A stretch of 64,000 nt of DNA from Lagopus muta (GCF_023343835.1 NC_064439.1:30605933-30669932); one strand, 5' to 3'. Positions 1 to 14,430 are shown, numbered from the stretch's first letter. Notes: generated from the sequence alone by a model not told the origin. Translations and numbers: made by a program.

Positions 1-3000
1 CCCTGATGCAAAAGTGTAGTTTTCATGATAACACCACTGTGTGCTAATGAACACAAAGGCTAGACCAACTGCAATTCCTGAACCAACAGCCTCATCGTTT
101 CCTACAGTCACATCTGCCAGCCCTACTTTTATTCCTGTGAAGGCAGATAAAGGCTTCTGCAATGCCTTATGTTTCAGCAGGGCTGGCAATAGTAACCATT
201 CTTTACTGAGCCTCATCTATAGCATAAATGCTTGTACATATTGACTTCTGCATCCAGGATTCCTGGATACTCCAGTTCATGGCTGACACCAAGTTTATGG
301 TTTATTACATATTCAGTATATAATTTTTTCTTTTTTACCCATTTATGTTGATCTATCAAATGTTATTTTCAGACTAAAGACTTCCAGAGAACACAAAATG
401 TATTTGACCAGTGAAAATAGTAAGAGCATCTTTGCCTGGCACTATCCACTGGGCTAAAAATGACACTTCAAGACTTAATGACATTGTATTTGAAGGTAAG
501 TCTTCTTGTTGGTGTGTCAGGCACAAGCATAGGCTATAGAAAGCTGAACTAAAAGAAAAAGGAAGCATTTTTGCTGATTGTGTCACAGAAAATGCAGACT
601 GTACTTATTTTATCTTGATGCATTAAAAAAAAAAGTCACACCCTTCTAAACAAATGTTTTAAACTTAAGCACACATGCATCTACAGCAATACACTTACAA
701 GTGTCACAGATAAAACCTAATTGTCTACTTCTTTTCCTTGAAGACAAATATTATGATTACTTACTAGGCTGATGTCCCCAGAAGGAAGAAGCACCAATTT
801 CATACAGCAAGTACGAAACTGGTGCAAGTATTTAAACAAGCAGACAACCTGCTGTTTTGCTGAGGATTGCCAAGTTTTGCACTAGCTAGATAGACCATGC
901 TGGTGTTCAGCAATGGACAGATTTGGCAAACACGTACTGAGATTGTTCTAAAAGACTAACACATTTAACAATGCAAGTTTTTCTTAGCACTAGACACATA
1001 TTTTCTTAGTTTGTGCCACATACAAAGCAAAGCAACTTTAGAAGACTTATTCATTGCAAGTCTTACCACATTACTTCCCACTTGTCACATGATGAAAACA
1101 AGCATAAGCACAGCAGCCCAGATAACATATGGCAGATTTAACTGTTTATGTTAGACCTGCGAGTTGAAAGCATTTTGGAGTACCTTCCACAAGACTTACA
1201 CCTGCATTAGCAGCAAGAAATAGGATTCATACTAAATAATAAGTAACAAACAAGCTTGGCTAGTAGAACACTTATTTCAAACGAGCATACGTAAAACCAT
1301 ATAGACCTTACTAATCTCTAACATTAGAACCCTGTGCCACTTGAGCACTAATATCAACAAGACGACTCGAACTCACATTCCATTGAAAGTCTGCAATCCA
1401 TTTTGACATAGTTTGGTATGTTCCCAAGCAATAAGCTGAGTAAGAGCAACAAATTGATCTTATTCTGTTCTAATACTGTAAGAAAACTCTCCTTTGATAG
1501 GAGATGGCAATTTTTGCTTTGTTTCAGGATAAACAGTGCATCTAGAATAAGATATAAAATAAGCTTACCTGAGAAAAGCCAAGCCTTATTTGGAAAGGTC
1601 TCTACAAATGTCTACGAAGACCCTTTGGTGTCAGGAACTTACTGCTTCAGTAACAGAGGCAGGGAGAAGTTGCTATGCACCAAGCTGGTGGAGGGCAAGC
1701 CAAGATCAATGAAAATATATTCTCTGGCAAATCTACAGACAGATTCATCTACTCAAATGACTTCAATTTTCTGTATCAGTCACTCAAAAGTTTTTCTTCA
1801 TGTTTTAATATCAAATGATGGCCTTAAATGAAATCAGACAACAGACACGCAGGCTGTTCTTAACAAATAAAGAAGAAAATCTCACAATAGATGGCTTTCC
1901 TATTTTTTTAAAGCTGCCCAGCCTTTGGAGAATTTATCCACAGGATGTGTGTGCGTGTGTGAATGAACTCTGGATAAAGTACAAGGAGGCTGGACTTGGA
2001 TGAAGAATGAACACTTGAGTTCAGAAGTGACCTTCTGGAATCACAGTGTGAGGCATTTGATAGTGGAAAAAAACAAAACCAGGATCCAAAAACTGATCAT
2101 GTCCCATCCTTTGGGAACTGCTGGAATAGGAGGAAAAGCACTGACTGTGCCCTTACCTAATCTGAAAAGCATCTGTTTGGAAGTTTGTACACTTGCTAAG
2201 AAACAGGGTTTTTTTTCAGTATTCAGTTAAACATAACTACAGGAAATACATTGCAAAACATAATGATTTTTTTTAATCAACTACCAGCCAAATTTGTGAA
2301 CTCAACTCGGAAAAGTAACAAAACAAAATTCTGAGCATTCCTTTACAATGCACCGGTTCCATAAGAAACCAAGTCCCTGGTACACGTTAATTTCTTTTTT
2401 ATGTAGTTCATTTTCAGAAGTAGGGAACAGCCCACTAGGACTCAACATTTTTGGGTGGGGAGAAATTTTTGGTCAGCTCTGTATATTACGTCAAGTTCAC
2501 TTAAGGATTACAGTCTATACTTGGAGCTCACATTACTAAGCCCTTTGCTCTCCCAGCTCATTACATAGACAAAGACAAAACCTTGGTAGGCCTCAGAAGA
2601 GGACACAGCACTCAGGAAAGTGTATCCTTAACTAAATCAGCAATGAAGCAAACTTATTTTCCCCTGGTGTTAACACATGACTAATGCATACTCTAGCAAT
2701 ACAGTGATCTGTTCATTAATTATGAAATTTCAGACACTGTCAAACTATCATCTTAAAACAGATTCTCACAGTTGCAGTAGTGGATAGCAAATTACTCAAA
2801 GTTTGTCAAGAAAAGAAACCAATGCTGCTCCGGGCTTTGAAAAGCACTTTGGAACGTTCTACAAACCACAAAGGCCAGGTCTGACTTCTCGACATTTTTC
2901 AAACTTGCACAAAGAGGAAGAAACAAAAAAACCCACTGTACTGTGCCTGAAACAGTCACATGCTCAGTGCATACAACGCTCATAGACTCAGCATCAAATA

Positions 3001-6000
3001 TTCTCTTGTAATTGCTGCCTTCGTTGTGAAAGCAGGCATTGTCAACAAGACAGCTAAAGGTGCTCCAAGTGTCACTGACACAGGCTCAAACTCCTAAAAC
3101 GACAAGAGACAGCCATTTAGCTGCTTCTAATATGATAACTAACAAGTGCTAAGGCTCAAAACAGAAGGAGATACCAAAAACAACGCCAAGGAAGCATGTA
3201 CTGATTCCCAGGCCAGAGTACATTAAGTTTACATAAACGCACAGAAAAAGCCCAGATGCATCCAGGGAAGAAGAAACCATCAGCAGCCACTAAATGTAGG
3301 AACACATCCTCTAGTTCAGAAAGTCCACGTCAGAAACTAATCTCCAAGAAGCTGACTACTCATCTAGCTTTCCCTATCACCACATGCCTGGCCTTCCTGT
3401 CTAGGAGCCTATTAACAGCTTTAGACAAACCAGCTTCAGAAATTCTAGTTTGACTCAGTATGGTCAATACCTCAGTTATCTTCACCACTGCAGCACCAAA
3501 CTCATGCCAACACTCAGCTTGTTTCCACTGTGTTTGGTTTTTGTTGTTTCCCGTAAAGGTTACAGAACCTGAAGAGCTGAAAATGCAATGAATGTGAATT
3601 TCATGAACTATTCTCCAGTCTTGTGCCTTCTTTCTCCTCTGGCACCCAGTCCATCAGCACAAGAAGCAAATGCCTTACTTGAAGCTAATATTTTATTATA
3701 GATCAGAGAACAACAGCTTTGAAATGTCAGTGCTATTGTCCCATGACAGACTTAAATAAGATTACCTGATCTTGTGCTCATATGCTTCTTAAATGGCGCA
3801 CTGTTGAAATATGTGAATGTTTGGCACTCACAGATAATGAAAAAAATAATTATACCGAAGCAAGAAAGCGTACAGTAGAATGCACAGAAATGACAGAAAG
3901 CTGCCTCAGATGCATTTGTTTCTTATGTTAAGGATACAGCACCACAGAATGCTGACACTATGCTGCCCAAAAACCTACACACAAGTACTGGGTGTATAAA
4001 CTACAACTCACCCTTCTACAACCCTCAAATTCTGTAAACACAGCTGGAAGCAACAATTGAGGTCACAGTGCCATTTCTCAGGCTGGCCACAGGTGACCCA
4101 AACCAGTTCTGGAGAAAGCTCTCTATAGTCTTGAGCAGTGCTTGGGTCCCTTAAGCATGTGCTGTAGCAGATTTTTATTCTGATCTTTGACTCCTGGCAA
4201 TTACATTCGCTTTGATTTCTGATTAGAGAGCAACAATTATAAACCACCTTTGTACACAACCAACTTTGTACTTGCCCTCTACCAGGCAGAAGATAACTCT
4301 TCAAACACAACCAGATGACTCATTCCAGCTAAATAAATCATGATACAGAAGAAAGATTTAATACTGATACAGTCCCTTGAATTTATACAAGCCACAGTAA
4401 GTCACATTTAAACTGTTACAGCCGCACAAAAGCAACCCTCACAGTACAGTACCAAACTGGAGTAAATTAAGTAACTTCTATAGCTTGATTACTTTTTTTT
4501 TTTAGTTCTACTTTACCATTTCTTCATTGCTGCCTTCTGCAAAAAAGCACACCTTAAACAAAACCATTGTCCTCATGACCACAGCATCAGCCAAACCAGC
4601 CACAGTAAGCCAATTTGCCCTAATTACATGCCATTCTCCAGCTTGTAGATGCCCTACTCTGTTACACTTGAGCATATACTGCAAATGAAAGTTTTCCAGT
4701 GAACTGTAATAAAGCAATACCTCCATGCATTATAGGAAAATAAAGCAAGAGCTATCACTTTCAAAACAGTTGTTCTGAGCAACCTAAATATACTTACTTC
4801 CTCTTTTGTCCTGTTCCACGCACACACTGTTCTTCAATCTCTTAAAAAAAGCAAATATAAACAACCCAGCCTCAGACAAAATAAGAAAACTGGTTGAAAA
4901 ATCTTGTCTTAAACTACGTCTGTACTTATTGTGGCTTAATAGAGTTATCAGTTTCACATACATAAAGAAAACTCAAAGTAATAACTACATGAATCACAAG
5001 GAAAGAGAGTTTAAACTCAGGCAATGTTAAAGGGAGTACAATCAAAAGCTCAACCAAACATCTGGACTAACAAAAAGAATTATGTGAAAGGGAACAGTGT
5101 GCTAATACCACTGAAGTCACCTAATCCATACTGGTTTTCCGGGTTTTGCTCTAGTCAGAAAATTTCACAATATTAAAATAAAGGTATTATCTTTACTCTC
5201 TGAAAGAATTGAAAGGCTTTAGAAAAAAGTTACATGCTTTCCTTACGTGTCAGCATTGCTGTATCTTATGTCAAGAAGCACAGTACACAACCCAGGGCTC
5301 TCACCACCTCTGTAAGGGAACACGGTGCTGCAGAAGTTGTCCACTTCCAAGAATTCTCCACACAACTCAAAACAAAGCAAAGCTACTGTTCTCACAGGAC
5401 CTCTTTCCCCTAAGCCCAAAGAACGCAACACCATGCTGAAGCCAGGAGGTACCCCTGAAACCCTACAACAAATTCAAAATGGTGAAATAGAACAAAGTAT
5501 GCAGAGAGAACGATCACGTTGCAGCTTTTGTTTCAGTGCCACGTGCAAGCTTGGAACCACCAACCAAAAACCTTAACAAGAACACTAATCATTATTATGC
5601 TAGCAATGCCATGACCTCTAGTTACCTTCTCTGCATCATCAAATTTCAGTTTTATTGTAGTTTCCCTTTACTAACAGTTGCTCATTTCATCTAGCTGTTT
5701 GTAAAGTCCGTTTGTTGCTAATTTTAAAAACAAGTTTTCCCTCCTGTGAAAACTGTAAGTCACTTCCAATTAGTTCCTTTGTAAGAGATCAAAAAGAAAG
5801 GTGTCAGGTAATTCAGCAGTTGGGAAAAGACTGTCCGTGTAATGAGCGAATAAGCAGATGCTGCACAACAGCTTGAGCATGACCTAAAAAGCACGCAGAG
5901 TACTGAGCAGAGGCTGTGCTCAGCATCAACTGTTAAAGGCACAATTCCAACACCTTCTAGCATAACAGCTAGTTATGAAAGAAGAAAGCTAGAGAAAGCA

Positions 6001-9000
6001 GAAGAGTGTATCTAGCAAAGAGTTAAGCAGTGGCTCTTACCAACAGACTCAGCTCACAAAGGGGCAGCAATCAGAGGACGCCTTTCACCTACTACTTTTC
6101 AGTAGCAACCTTAAGAATGCAACACTTGGCCAAAACCTCTTGGCTCTCCTTTCTCAGAGCACAATTTCAGGAGATTTGCCCATTTCCAACTCCAGTCTAG
6201 GTAGCTACTGCTTGCCTAATTTGAAAGGCAGAAATGCCTGCCTCCAGACCGACAGAAGCCATACACAAGTTACAGGAAGCTGCATTTTCCAAAAGAGGTA
6301 CATCAACACTGAAAATAATCTTAGAACTTTGTTTGCTTGAAGTGGTATTTCTAGAAGTAGTGATCAGTATGCTAATGTTCTGTTACAAATTCAGAGCCCT
6401 ATTCTGGAGCACAGACTTCAGGACTCAGTCTAATAAATATGTCTGCAGCCTGAAAACAAAGCAGTCAAAATTTGTTTCTATAGTAGTCTCAACTCGAGGG
6501 ACTTCAACTTGTAAACAGAATGCACTAAATCAAGTTCCAAGAGGCAAATGAAAAATCATTTGAACTGCTGAGGCGATTATGACAATGCATGAAATTGGTC
6601 ATTGACTGCACACAGATTTAGGACACAGTGGACTCAAATGAACCAGGGCAGAACAACATCAGGACAGCTTAATAGCCCTGGGAAGCAAAAGGTTATGTTC
6701 ATGAACACTGTCAAACCCACAGCAAAGAGGAGTTGCAATGAAGCAAAAGCAAAGCAAGCTATCCCACGAGAGGAAATGACAGATAACACAATGAAAATAA
6801 ATCAGTGACTGGTCACACTTCCAACAGTATGGCATTGTTTTCAAGGAGAGAGAGAGGTATAATTGCTCAATGCAAAAGGACTGTACTCCCATCATTGAAA
6901 ATGAGCAACATTTGAGGAACCTCTTAAAGGGTAAATGTGGTATCAGCTGGTTCCTGTTGGTTTCATCATCCACTTAACTTCCTATCCACATTTTTCAAGT
7001 CTTCAGTTTACTGTGCAAGCAGGGACTTCATGTAAGGGTTTCTCCTCCCTCTGACGTCAAGCATACTCACACCCTACAAAGTTACTAAATTTATATGGGA
7101 CTTTGGCTTAACCACACTGAAAAGCAGTTATAAATGGTTAAGTGATTTAGCTCTTGTCACTTTATTTCATGGGAACAAAGCTGGACTATCATTGGACTGC
7201 TTTACCAAAATAGGGCAAAGCATCTAGGACATTTTTAAATACCACTGAAACAGGAATGAATCAAAGATTTTGATTAATTCCTTAAGGAATAAATGTGTAT
7301 GTATATGGAGCTGCACAGCTTAGAAATCTTTTCCAGTTTGGCTACGTTTCTGGTGGAAAATCCTTACTGGGTTTTCCCAATACATTGACAGCTCGCCAGT
7401 ACCAACAGTTTGGCATATCAGTCAAAATAACCATTACAGCCTAATAAGACCTTGGTAATCATTGCTAATGCTTTGGAGACTCATCATTTTGACGCAAGAC
7501 AAAAAGGGTCATATTAAAAATGCATACACAAAAAAAAAAGGCAGCAAACAAATTAAAGTTAGCAGGGATTTCATCACGTTAGAGACTGACTGAGTAGATT
7601 ACCAAGTGCTGCAAGAGCAGTTCTGCTGTATTTGCACAAACAACTGAAAAAGCAACACAATTTGAAATCAAGTCTATAAAGTATCTTGACCGAGTTCAAC
7701 CAATCCTAGCTGAAAACAGAATCCAGATACTTCAAACTGCATCATTAATTACACTGCCTAACAGATGTTTCCTTTGATTGTGTTTCACTACGTGAGGTGA
7801 CAAAAGTGATTGTCTGAAACACAGTGCTTCATGACAGCACAACAACAGTGTGGTGAAAATACCTGCCAGTTACAGGAATTATGTGAAATGCTGCTGAGAT
7901 AATAGGGGGAGAGAGACAGCTTGATTTTTTATTTCTCCTATAAACTTCACAGTTAAATGTAAAACACATTTTCTTCAGCAAGAGAGAAACTGGTAAATAC
8001 CATACCAGTGCTCACAAAGCTGTGCGAGCAGATGTACAGAATTACTTTCAAAAAGCTATCACATGCTTCTTTGGCTGCAATGGCAATACAGCTCAAAGAA
8101 GGGGGAAAAAAAGGCAGGAACCTCTTACTCTTTCTCAGTCTGATATAGAGAATAAATACAACTGGCAGTGGGAGAGATGAGGAAAGACTACAGCCTAAAA
8201 GCACGGCATGAAACAGCTAAACAACCTAAAGAGAGGCAATAAGAAAGGTATTATCTTAACCAAGTAGGCAGTAAGTGGCTCAGCTCAGTGCTACTAACCA
8301 CAAACTGGACAGCAGTCAGAATGACACTGCCAAAATGCAGTGTGAAGTTACCGTAAGGAACATTAAATTGTTGCTCCAGTACCAAGCACCAAGAGCTATG
8401 GAAGTCCCTTCTAACACAAAATACATGAAATTGCAGTCTGACTTTACAATCTATTTCACCTCTGGAAGAGAACTGCATAAATTCCTTTAGCCAGCAGGCA
8501 CAGAAAAAAAATCTTATTGTGGAACAAAGTTTCCAATTCTGTACCTGAACATCCTATAAAGACACAGAGGGGTAATGGTAATATAGCATAATAGCATGCC
8601 TTAAAGAACAGACTGTTTGAAAACATGCAAATATCCCAAGATTGAGAGATGACATATGGCAATAAGAGCTATTAGACATTTTTAATAGTTAGTAGGTCAA
8701 CTTAAAGCTTTCTCAGATTCGAGTCATTTCCTTCAATACAGGGAATACATCAGGATTAAAAAATTAAAATTACAAAACAATTGTATTTAGGTTTGAGAAG
8801 AGGATTCAAGTACTTGAAAACAAAGCACAGTGATATAGTACAGCCCTGTCCACTAACCAGGTACCCACGAAGATCTTCTGTTATCCAACACAAGCTAACA
8901 TACAACACTCAGACTGCTAGACAGCTTAATTAGTGAGTATTAGACTTAATTCTCTAACTCCAATCAAAAATCTTCCCACAAGAATCTATACAGTTTTGCA

Positions 9001-12000
9001 CAAAGTACACATTCAAAGTGCAGTGGGTTGCTTCTCCACTTTTCTAAAAGAAAAAATAATAATAATAATTGAAATAAATACAGTAATAGCACTGAACTGT
9101 GGTGTTTAGTGCTAACAAAAATATTAAGGTTGTATGCACTATTCAGCACGTTGAATGAACACCTTGCTGGAGCTTTATTCATCCAGTGCAAACAGCAGGA
9201 AACTTAAGGAGACAGCATGGCTTGAAGCACTCAAGTGAGTTAATTAGTATCCAGTGCAGCTTCAGAGCATGCCATGCTACTTTTAATTAAAGGTTAGCTT
9301 CCAAACAGAAAAAAAAAAAGTAACCAAAAGCAAAGGATATCTTATCTCTTACTTAAGAGAGCTGTCTTCAACAGCTATCAGAAGAACTCGAAACACACAA
9401 AGCTTCTGTCACTAAATTTAGAATAGGAGTACTTACTCCAATCAATGGAAAGCAGATACTCTGACCTGTGCATCAGCCATGGGTATGTCCTCACTGTTCA
9501 GCTACTATTGCTTTTACCTACACGTCTTTGCTGTGCTTCGTTTGCTGGGCAGCGTTTCTTCTCACCCACAGTTAGAGACAGCAGAACATAAACATGTATC
9601 TGTTTTGGAGAGATAACCTATTTCCAATCTCCCTCTCAACAGCCAGGTGATATGTGACTGTATCTTCTGCAACACTGACCATTTAAAATAGGGTAAAAAA
9701 TGTTTTTGTGCATCACCTCATTCTTCATTGCATTCTCCACAGACAAGAGCGATGATTACTGAGAACATATCTGCATTCCACACACCTTATTGATTTCAGT
9801 TCTAATAAATAACACTCCTGGTAACAACTGCTGGTTGAGCACACATTACACTGCACCATTCAGAAATTACACTGAGGCCTTATAAACAGAGTCCTTCATC
9901 ACACCGCATCAAGTGCGGCACCATTCTCCTGTTTCTTCCACTGCAATGAGATCGGGCTGCATTCAGGCTATTTCAGCACTCACCCAGGCTGTCAGTCACG
10001 TTACTTTCACTCACAGCTCTCCAGTTGTTACCAAAGCATGCAAGTTCACGTGGGGATGCATCTAAAGAAATCACTGCTACAAGTCGCCTTAGCAGCCTAA
10101 GCCAACACGCTATTTTTATTCGGCTGTTCTTAAGCCTAGGCCTAATTAGGAAAAGGACTTCACAAAAGTTTTGCCAGATGTACATGCAAACACTACATAC
10201 CCCACATTCTCTTATGTGCTCCAGTTCAGAGCTAGTATTGTGGGGGGCTCTGCCAGATGCTTTTTTATCCAAACCAGAAGTGTTTGAGTATTCAAGCCAG
10301 CGAAGTTCCAACACTAATTTTGGTGGAACCCTAACGATGTACAGCAAGAACTGATGCAGAAACAAAACTCTCAGCCTCAGAGAAAACTTTTTCTTGAATT
10401 TCACCAATGCTTTCTAAAAACACACCACATATTTTAAGTGCCAGTTACTTCTAAAGATAAACCTGAGAGCATTCAGAAACACTTCATCTTAGAAGCATGT
10501 GAGCCCACTTAACGTAACCTGTATGTTATAAAGATAGGGGAGATTTTGGTCCATGCAGGAGCTAGGAACATATTTCAATAACATGCAGAGCTTGAGTGCC
10601 CTAGAAGCTTCCAACGTGACCCTGCAGCCCTGACAAGCAATAAAATCATTTTTCCATACCTGAGTACTCACTTTCCCTTCAGCCACTGACCTGACACAGA
10701 TTTCAGACTCCATCCCGACACTACACTACTCTGCTATTGCTTTCCAAGACTATCTCACAAAGCATTTCAAATACACTAACCCAATTTAAGTTCCTAATTG
10801 ATTTATGCTAATAAAACAGCGCTTTAATTCTAACACATTCTCTGCTCTCAAATGTGCATGTAGCATCCCAACATTTCATTGCTGGTGATTGAGGCCAGTG
10901 AATGTCCAAAAGGCTTTTTTTTTTTTTTAAATTATATGGATTTAAAGAAAAAATAGCATACCTACAGTTCTACTTCGGGTTTGGATGTTGGGGCCTTTCA
11001 GATACTCCCATAATGAAACAGACCAGCATTAGCAAATCAAAAGCTTGTCATAACCTTGTCATGCAAATTATGAGATTACAGTATACCATTAAGAACCTTC
11101 ACATATGTCCTATCATAACTAAACCAATACAAGAAGTACTGCATACAGAATGCAAGTTTAAGCACATCCTATCTTCATAGGACCACACAAGAAGTCTGGG
11201 AGGTTACATACAAGCCACTCTCATGATCAAGCTCATAAGAAGATCAATACACATTTGCATGGCCTTCCATTTGGCTTTAGTTTTTTAAGCATAAGAGTTT
11301 TGGACTCAATATCTCTTAACCTCAAAGACGACAGCATACACACAGTAAAGGTCACATCATCAGGCTTCTCATTTCCTGTACAGTGGGACAGGATCTCCTG
11401 CTTAAACTTCATGACTATTACTTCTGGAAGACTGACTACTTGATACCTGTACTATTGTATATATCAGAGGTGGAGATTACATGTGTGTTATCAAAGCTAC
11501 CTGCACCAACCCCACAGCAGACTGAAGTATAAGCTTTGTATTCAATCTCACATTTGCTAGATGGGAGGCATGCCAGTTCATGCTGAGAGGGCATTTGCCT
11601 AAATGAAGGCTTGGGAATGAAACCTGGTGATCCAGCTAACGGATTTAAAGTCTAAGCTGTCCCTGATAGAGGCTTTGTGCTTTTGCAGAGCACGCAGGTG
11701 ATCTCTGTAAGCATTTAAGACCTACTGCATTTTAATGCTATCAACATTTAAGCTTCATTCAACTTCCATTTGGAAGCTTCAAATTTACAGAGCACTCCAC
11801 TGGCTACTAGTGTCAAAGGAAAGCTTGGAAACTGTGACTTTCCTCTTACAAATCATGCACAGCCTGCAGACTGTGCATCTTCTACACAGACTGAAGCAAA
11901 CAACAGTGTCAAGTTGGGTCAAAAAATGTGTATTTATTTTCTAATTAAATTAGTCAACGTTTGAAAATTAATAGCAAGAAAGTAAATCCCCAGAAGGAAT

Positions 12001-13000
12001 GAGGTCGTTTTCACTTTGCACACATTAGTCATAGGTTAGAGGGAACCTAATACCATCAGGTAAGCATTAATGAAAAAGCATTTATTGACATGAACGTAAG
12101 GGGAAATATCAAGATATTTGCGGGGGCTTTTTGGCATTCAAAATAGCACATTAGCATATACTAAGAAACAGACCAACTCTGTGGCTTACTATCAGGCTTG
12201 ACACAGCCAGAACATCTGCGTCAGTAGGAAGGCTCACAGCTTAGTGCCAGCCCCATTGTGTTGAGTAAAATACAGATGACACATAGCATTTACAGGGCCT
12301 AGCCTGGCAATATGTTATGCACATGCTTGTTTGCAATACAAGTCTTTACAAATTAGGATTTGAGTGACTTAACTATCTGGCTATGTCTGTGAACACGTCT
12401 ACCATGGACTCACACTCGTGAAAAAGAACCCTCCTATTCATAAATCTATGGCAGAAGCTTGGCATGATTATCCTCATGAAAGCCTTCTTCCCTGTGAGAA
12501 CTATTCAGAATAGATAGTACCTTAAGACAGCTCAACACTGTCAGGAAGTAAAATTAATAGATCATCCAAAGCAAGACTGCCGCTCCTCAGAAGTGGCACC
12601 CTTCTGCTCATCAAAAAGATCATCACTGAGCTTTGCATCTCAAAAGTATTTTTATGTCGTCACCTTAGTCAGAAGATACATCCCAGAACAAAGCTGGATG
12701 GATTCAACTCAGGAGTACATCACTATTACCTAAAGTACCACACCGATAAAAAGTAAAATCGATTGTTTGTTAACTTGACCGTGTTTGGCTTTTCGAACAG
12801 AAAATTACTTGTTGGAAGAAGACAACAAAGGCAGGGCACCACCAGCGAGAAAGACATTCTGTGAGAAGCACAAGCTTCTGAAAAGGTGCTTTGTAGCATT
12901 TAAATGCATTCTCGGAGGCAACAACCGCAGACAACTCTTTCAGAGGCAATGAAAGCCCAGTACTGATGTTGCGCTATACTTCCCCACGTAAAACCGTCCA
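1..13000 (-). other. HYCC1: Probable HYCC1 (FAM126A) intron 1; no exon recognised
   Basis: This is AT-rich DNA with only short, uninformative open frames on either strand. I looked for hyccin N-terminal coding sequence on the minus strand and did not find it. No CR1 end, tRNA or other structured RNA stands out; there are only short simple tracts, such as AAT triplets near 9055-9070. The intron assignment is inferred from the minus-oriented CpG-island promoter to the right and from vertebrate synteny (HYCC1 opposite to KLHL7). It could also be plain intergenic DNA or the body of a noncoding transcript. Confidence 0.4.
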
Positions 13001-13205
13001 GCGGCGTCTTACCGCTTTTAAAAGAAGCCCTAATCGCCTTTCGGGATAGCGGCGATCAGAAGCACCGCGGCACCGCCTCGCTTTCCCCGCAGCCGTCAGC
13101 ACACGCGGCGCCGGACGAGCGGCCGCGATTCAGCGCGCGCCAAGTTCAGCGGCGAAGCCCGCAGGAGCGCGGCCGTCCCGCACGCAGCCGGCACTTCCTA
13201 CTCAC

Positions 13206-13320
13206 CGACCGCAACCGCAGGCTCTCGGCGACGAGAACTGCTGCCGCCGCCTCTCACATCCCCGGCCGGGCACGCCGAAGTCGACGCGGCGATAGAGATC
13301 CCTTAACAATAAGGCAGAAG
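13206..13320 (-). other. Candidate noncoding first exon with splice donor (donor A)
   Basis: On the minus strand the sequence ends ...GGTTGCGGTCG and is followed by GTGAGTAGG, a near-consensus donor whose GT occupies 13205-13204. The right boundary (transcription start) is a guess. If the HYCC1 assignment is right, this would be the 5' UTR exon nearest the intron. Confidence 0.35.
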
Positions 13321-13683
13321 AGCGGTGTGAGGAGCGACGCACGGGTAGCGCGCGGATCCGCTCTCTCCCGAGCAGCGGCGCAGCCCGCAGCCGTGCCCCG
13401 CGCGGGGCAGCCCCTTTGTCTCTCCGCCCGCCGCCTCCTCGCGGCGGAGAGCCCGCCCGGTGCCCGCGGCCGGCCCAGCGGAGCCCCTCCGCCCCGCCCG
13501 GCCCCGCCCGGCCGCTAACGAAAAGGAGAAGGAAGAGGAGAAGGCGCGCGGGACCGCCGGGCTCCCCTCAGCCTCAGCCGCCGTTAGTTATCCAACGGCC
13601 GCCACCGTCCCACGCGGCGCCCAGAGCTGCCGGCGCCCCGCGCGGCGTTCAAAAGTTGGCCCGGCGGCAGCGGGCGGCTACTC

Positions 13684-13685
13684 AC
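13684..13685 (-). other. Alternative splice donor in the CpG island (donor B)
   Basis: The minus strand reads GGCTGAGC then GTGAGTAGCC, a second strong donor 480 bp upstream of donor A in the leftward direction. The exon it would close lies in the most GC-rich part of the island. It may mark an alternative first exon or be fortuitous. Confidence 0.3.
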
Positions 13686-13818
13686 GCTCAGCCCGCCCGC
13701 CCCGCGGCGCCTCCGCCGCCGCTCACGGACTCCCTCGCCCGCGGGGAGCGACGGCGCTAAGGGCGGGAGCCGGCGGGCGGGCACCGCCCGAGCGGCCACT
13801 GCCTGGCGGCGACGGCGA

Positions 13819-13854
13819 CCAATGGGAGGGCGCAGCGCGGTGACGCCAGCCAAT
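13819..13854. promoter_or_regulatory. Paired CCAAT boxes (NF-Y type)
   Basis: CCAATGGG occurs at 13819-13826 and again at 13850-13857, in the same orientation and 31 bp apart, about three helical turns. NF-Y pairs at this spacing are typical of CpG-island promoters without a TATA box. A half-CRE (TGACG) sits between them at 13841-13845. Confidence 0.6.
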
Positions 13855-14049
13855 GGGGAGGCAGAGCGGAGCGGACAGGCGCCCGCGCCCTCCTCTCTCC
13901 CAGTGGGTGGCACCGCCCCTAGAGGAGGGCGGGGCGGACGACCCGCGGGGCTGCGAGGGCGCTTGGGGAGGGCGGGCGGCGCCGCGGCCTCTCGCAGGCG
14001 CTGGGCGGCGGGGGGCTGAGCGCGCGTTCTCTGCGGCGCTAAGCCGGAG

Positions 14050-14056
14050 TGACTCA
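14050..14056. promoter_or_regulatory. AP-1 consensus TGACTCA
   Basis: This is an exact 7-bp AP-1 palindromic core in the right part of the CpG island. The match is seen directly; occupancy is inference. Confidence 0.4.
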
Positions 14057-14430
14057 GGCCGCGGGCAGCCGCCGACCTCACCGAGGAAGCGGCATTCGGG
14101 AGAAGAATGCCACCGGGTCGCCGAAACCCCGAGCTAGGTGTCCGGCTGCACAGCGCCGGCACCGGCCCTGGAGCCGCGGGCAGCCCCGGCGGGAGCACGA
14201 GGTGCTGGGCGTGTCCCTGTGCCCGGGGCTCGTGCTGCGCTCAGCGCTCTCGGGGCTGTGGCATCCTCGCCACTCCACGGCCTTTCTCAGCTATGAACGC
14301 TTATGCCTTTTCTTCATTTTCGGCCGCTTTTTACTGTCTTAAGCCTCGGACCGCTCCGAAGAATTAACTTAAAATAAAGCTGAATGCAGTATAATTCTCT
14401 ACTTTTTGTTTCAATTATAGCACAGTTTTC

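Larger units (their letters stand above)
13030..14250 (-). promoter_or_regulatory. HYCC1: CpG-island promoter, probably HYCC1 (FAM126A), leftward
   Basis: About 1.2 kb of very GC- and CpG-rich DNA lies between AT-rich flanks. It holds many GGGCGG/CCGCCC boxes, two CCAAT boxes (13819-13823 and 13850-13854) and an AP-1 consensus TGACTCA (14050-14056). The minus strand has two strong splice-donor matches (GTGAGTAG), starting at 13205 and 13685 and reading leftward, consistent with one or two noncoding first exons. Hyccin scaffolds the plasma-membrane PI4KA lipid-kinase complex, and its mammalian gene starts with a noncoding exon on the strand opposite KLHL7. The gene name comes from synteny, because no hyccin coding sequence is in the window. 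A bidirectional promoter with a rightward noncoding transcript is also possible. Confidence 0.55.

Noticed and set aside
13584-14198. Minus-strand open frame of 204 codons in the left CpG island
   Set aside because: Low-complexity Pro/Ala/Arg translation typical of CpG islands; no similarity to hyccin, whose first exon is noncoding in mammals.
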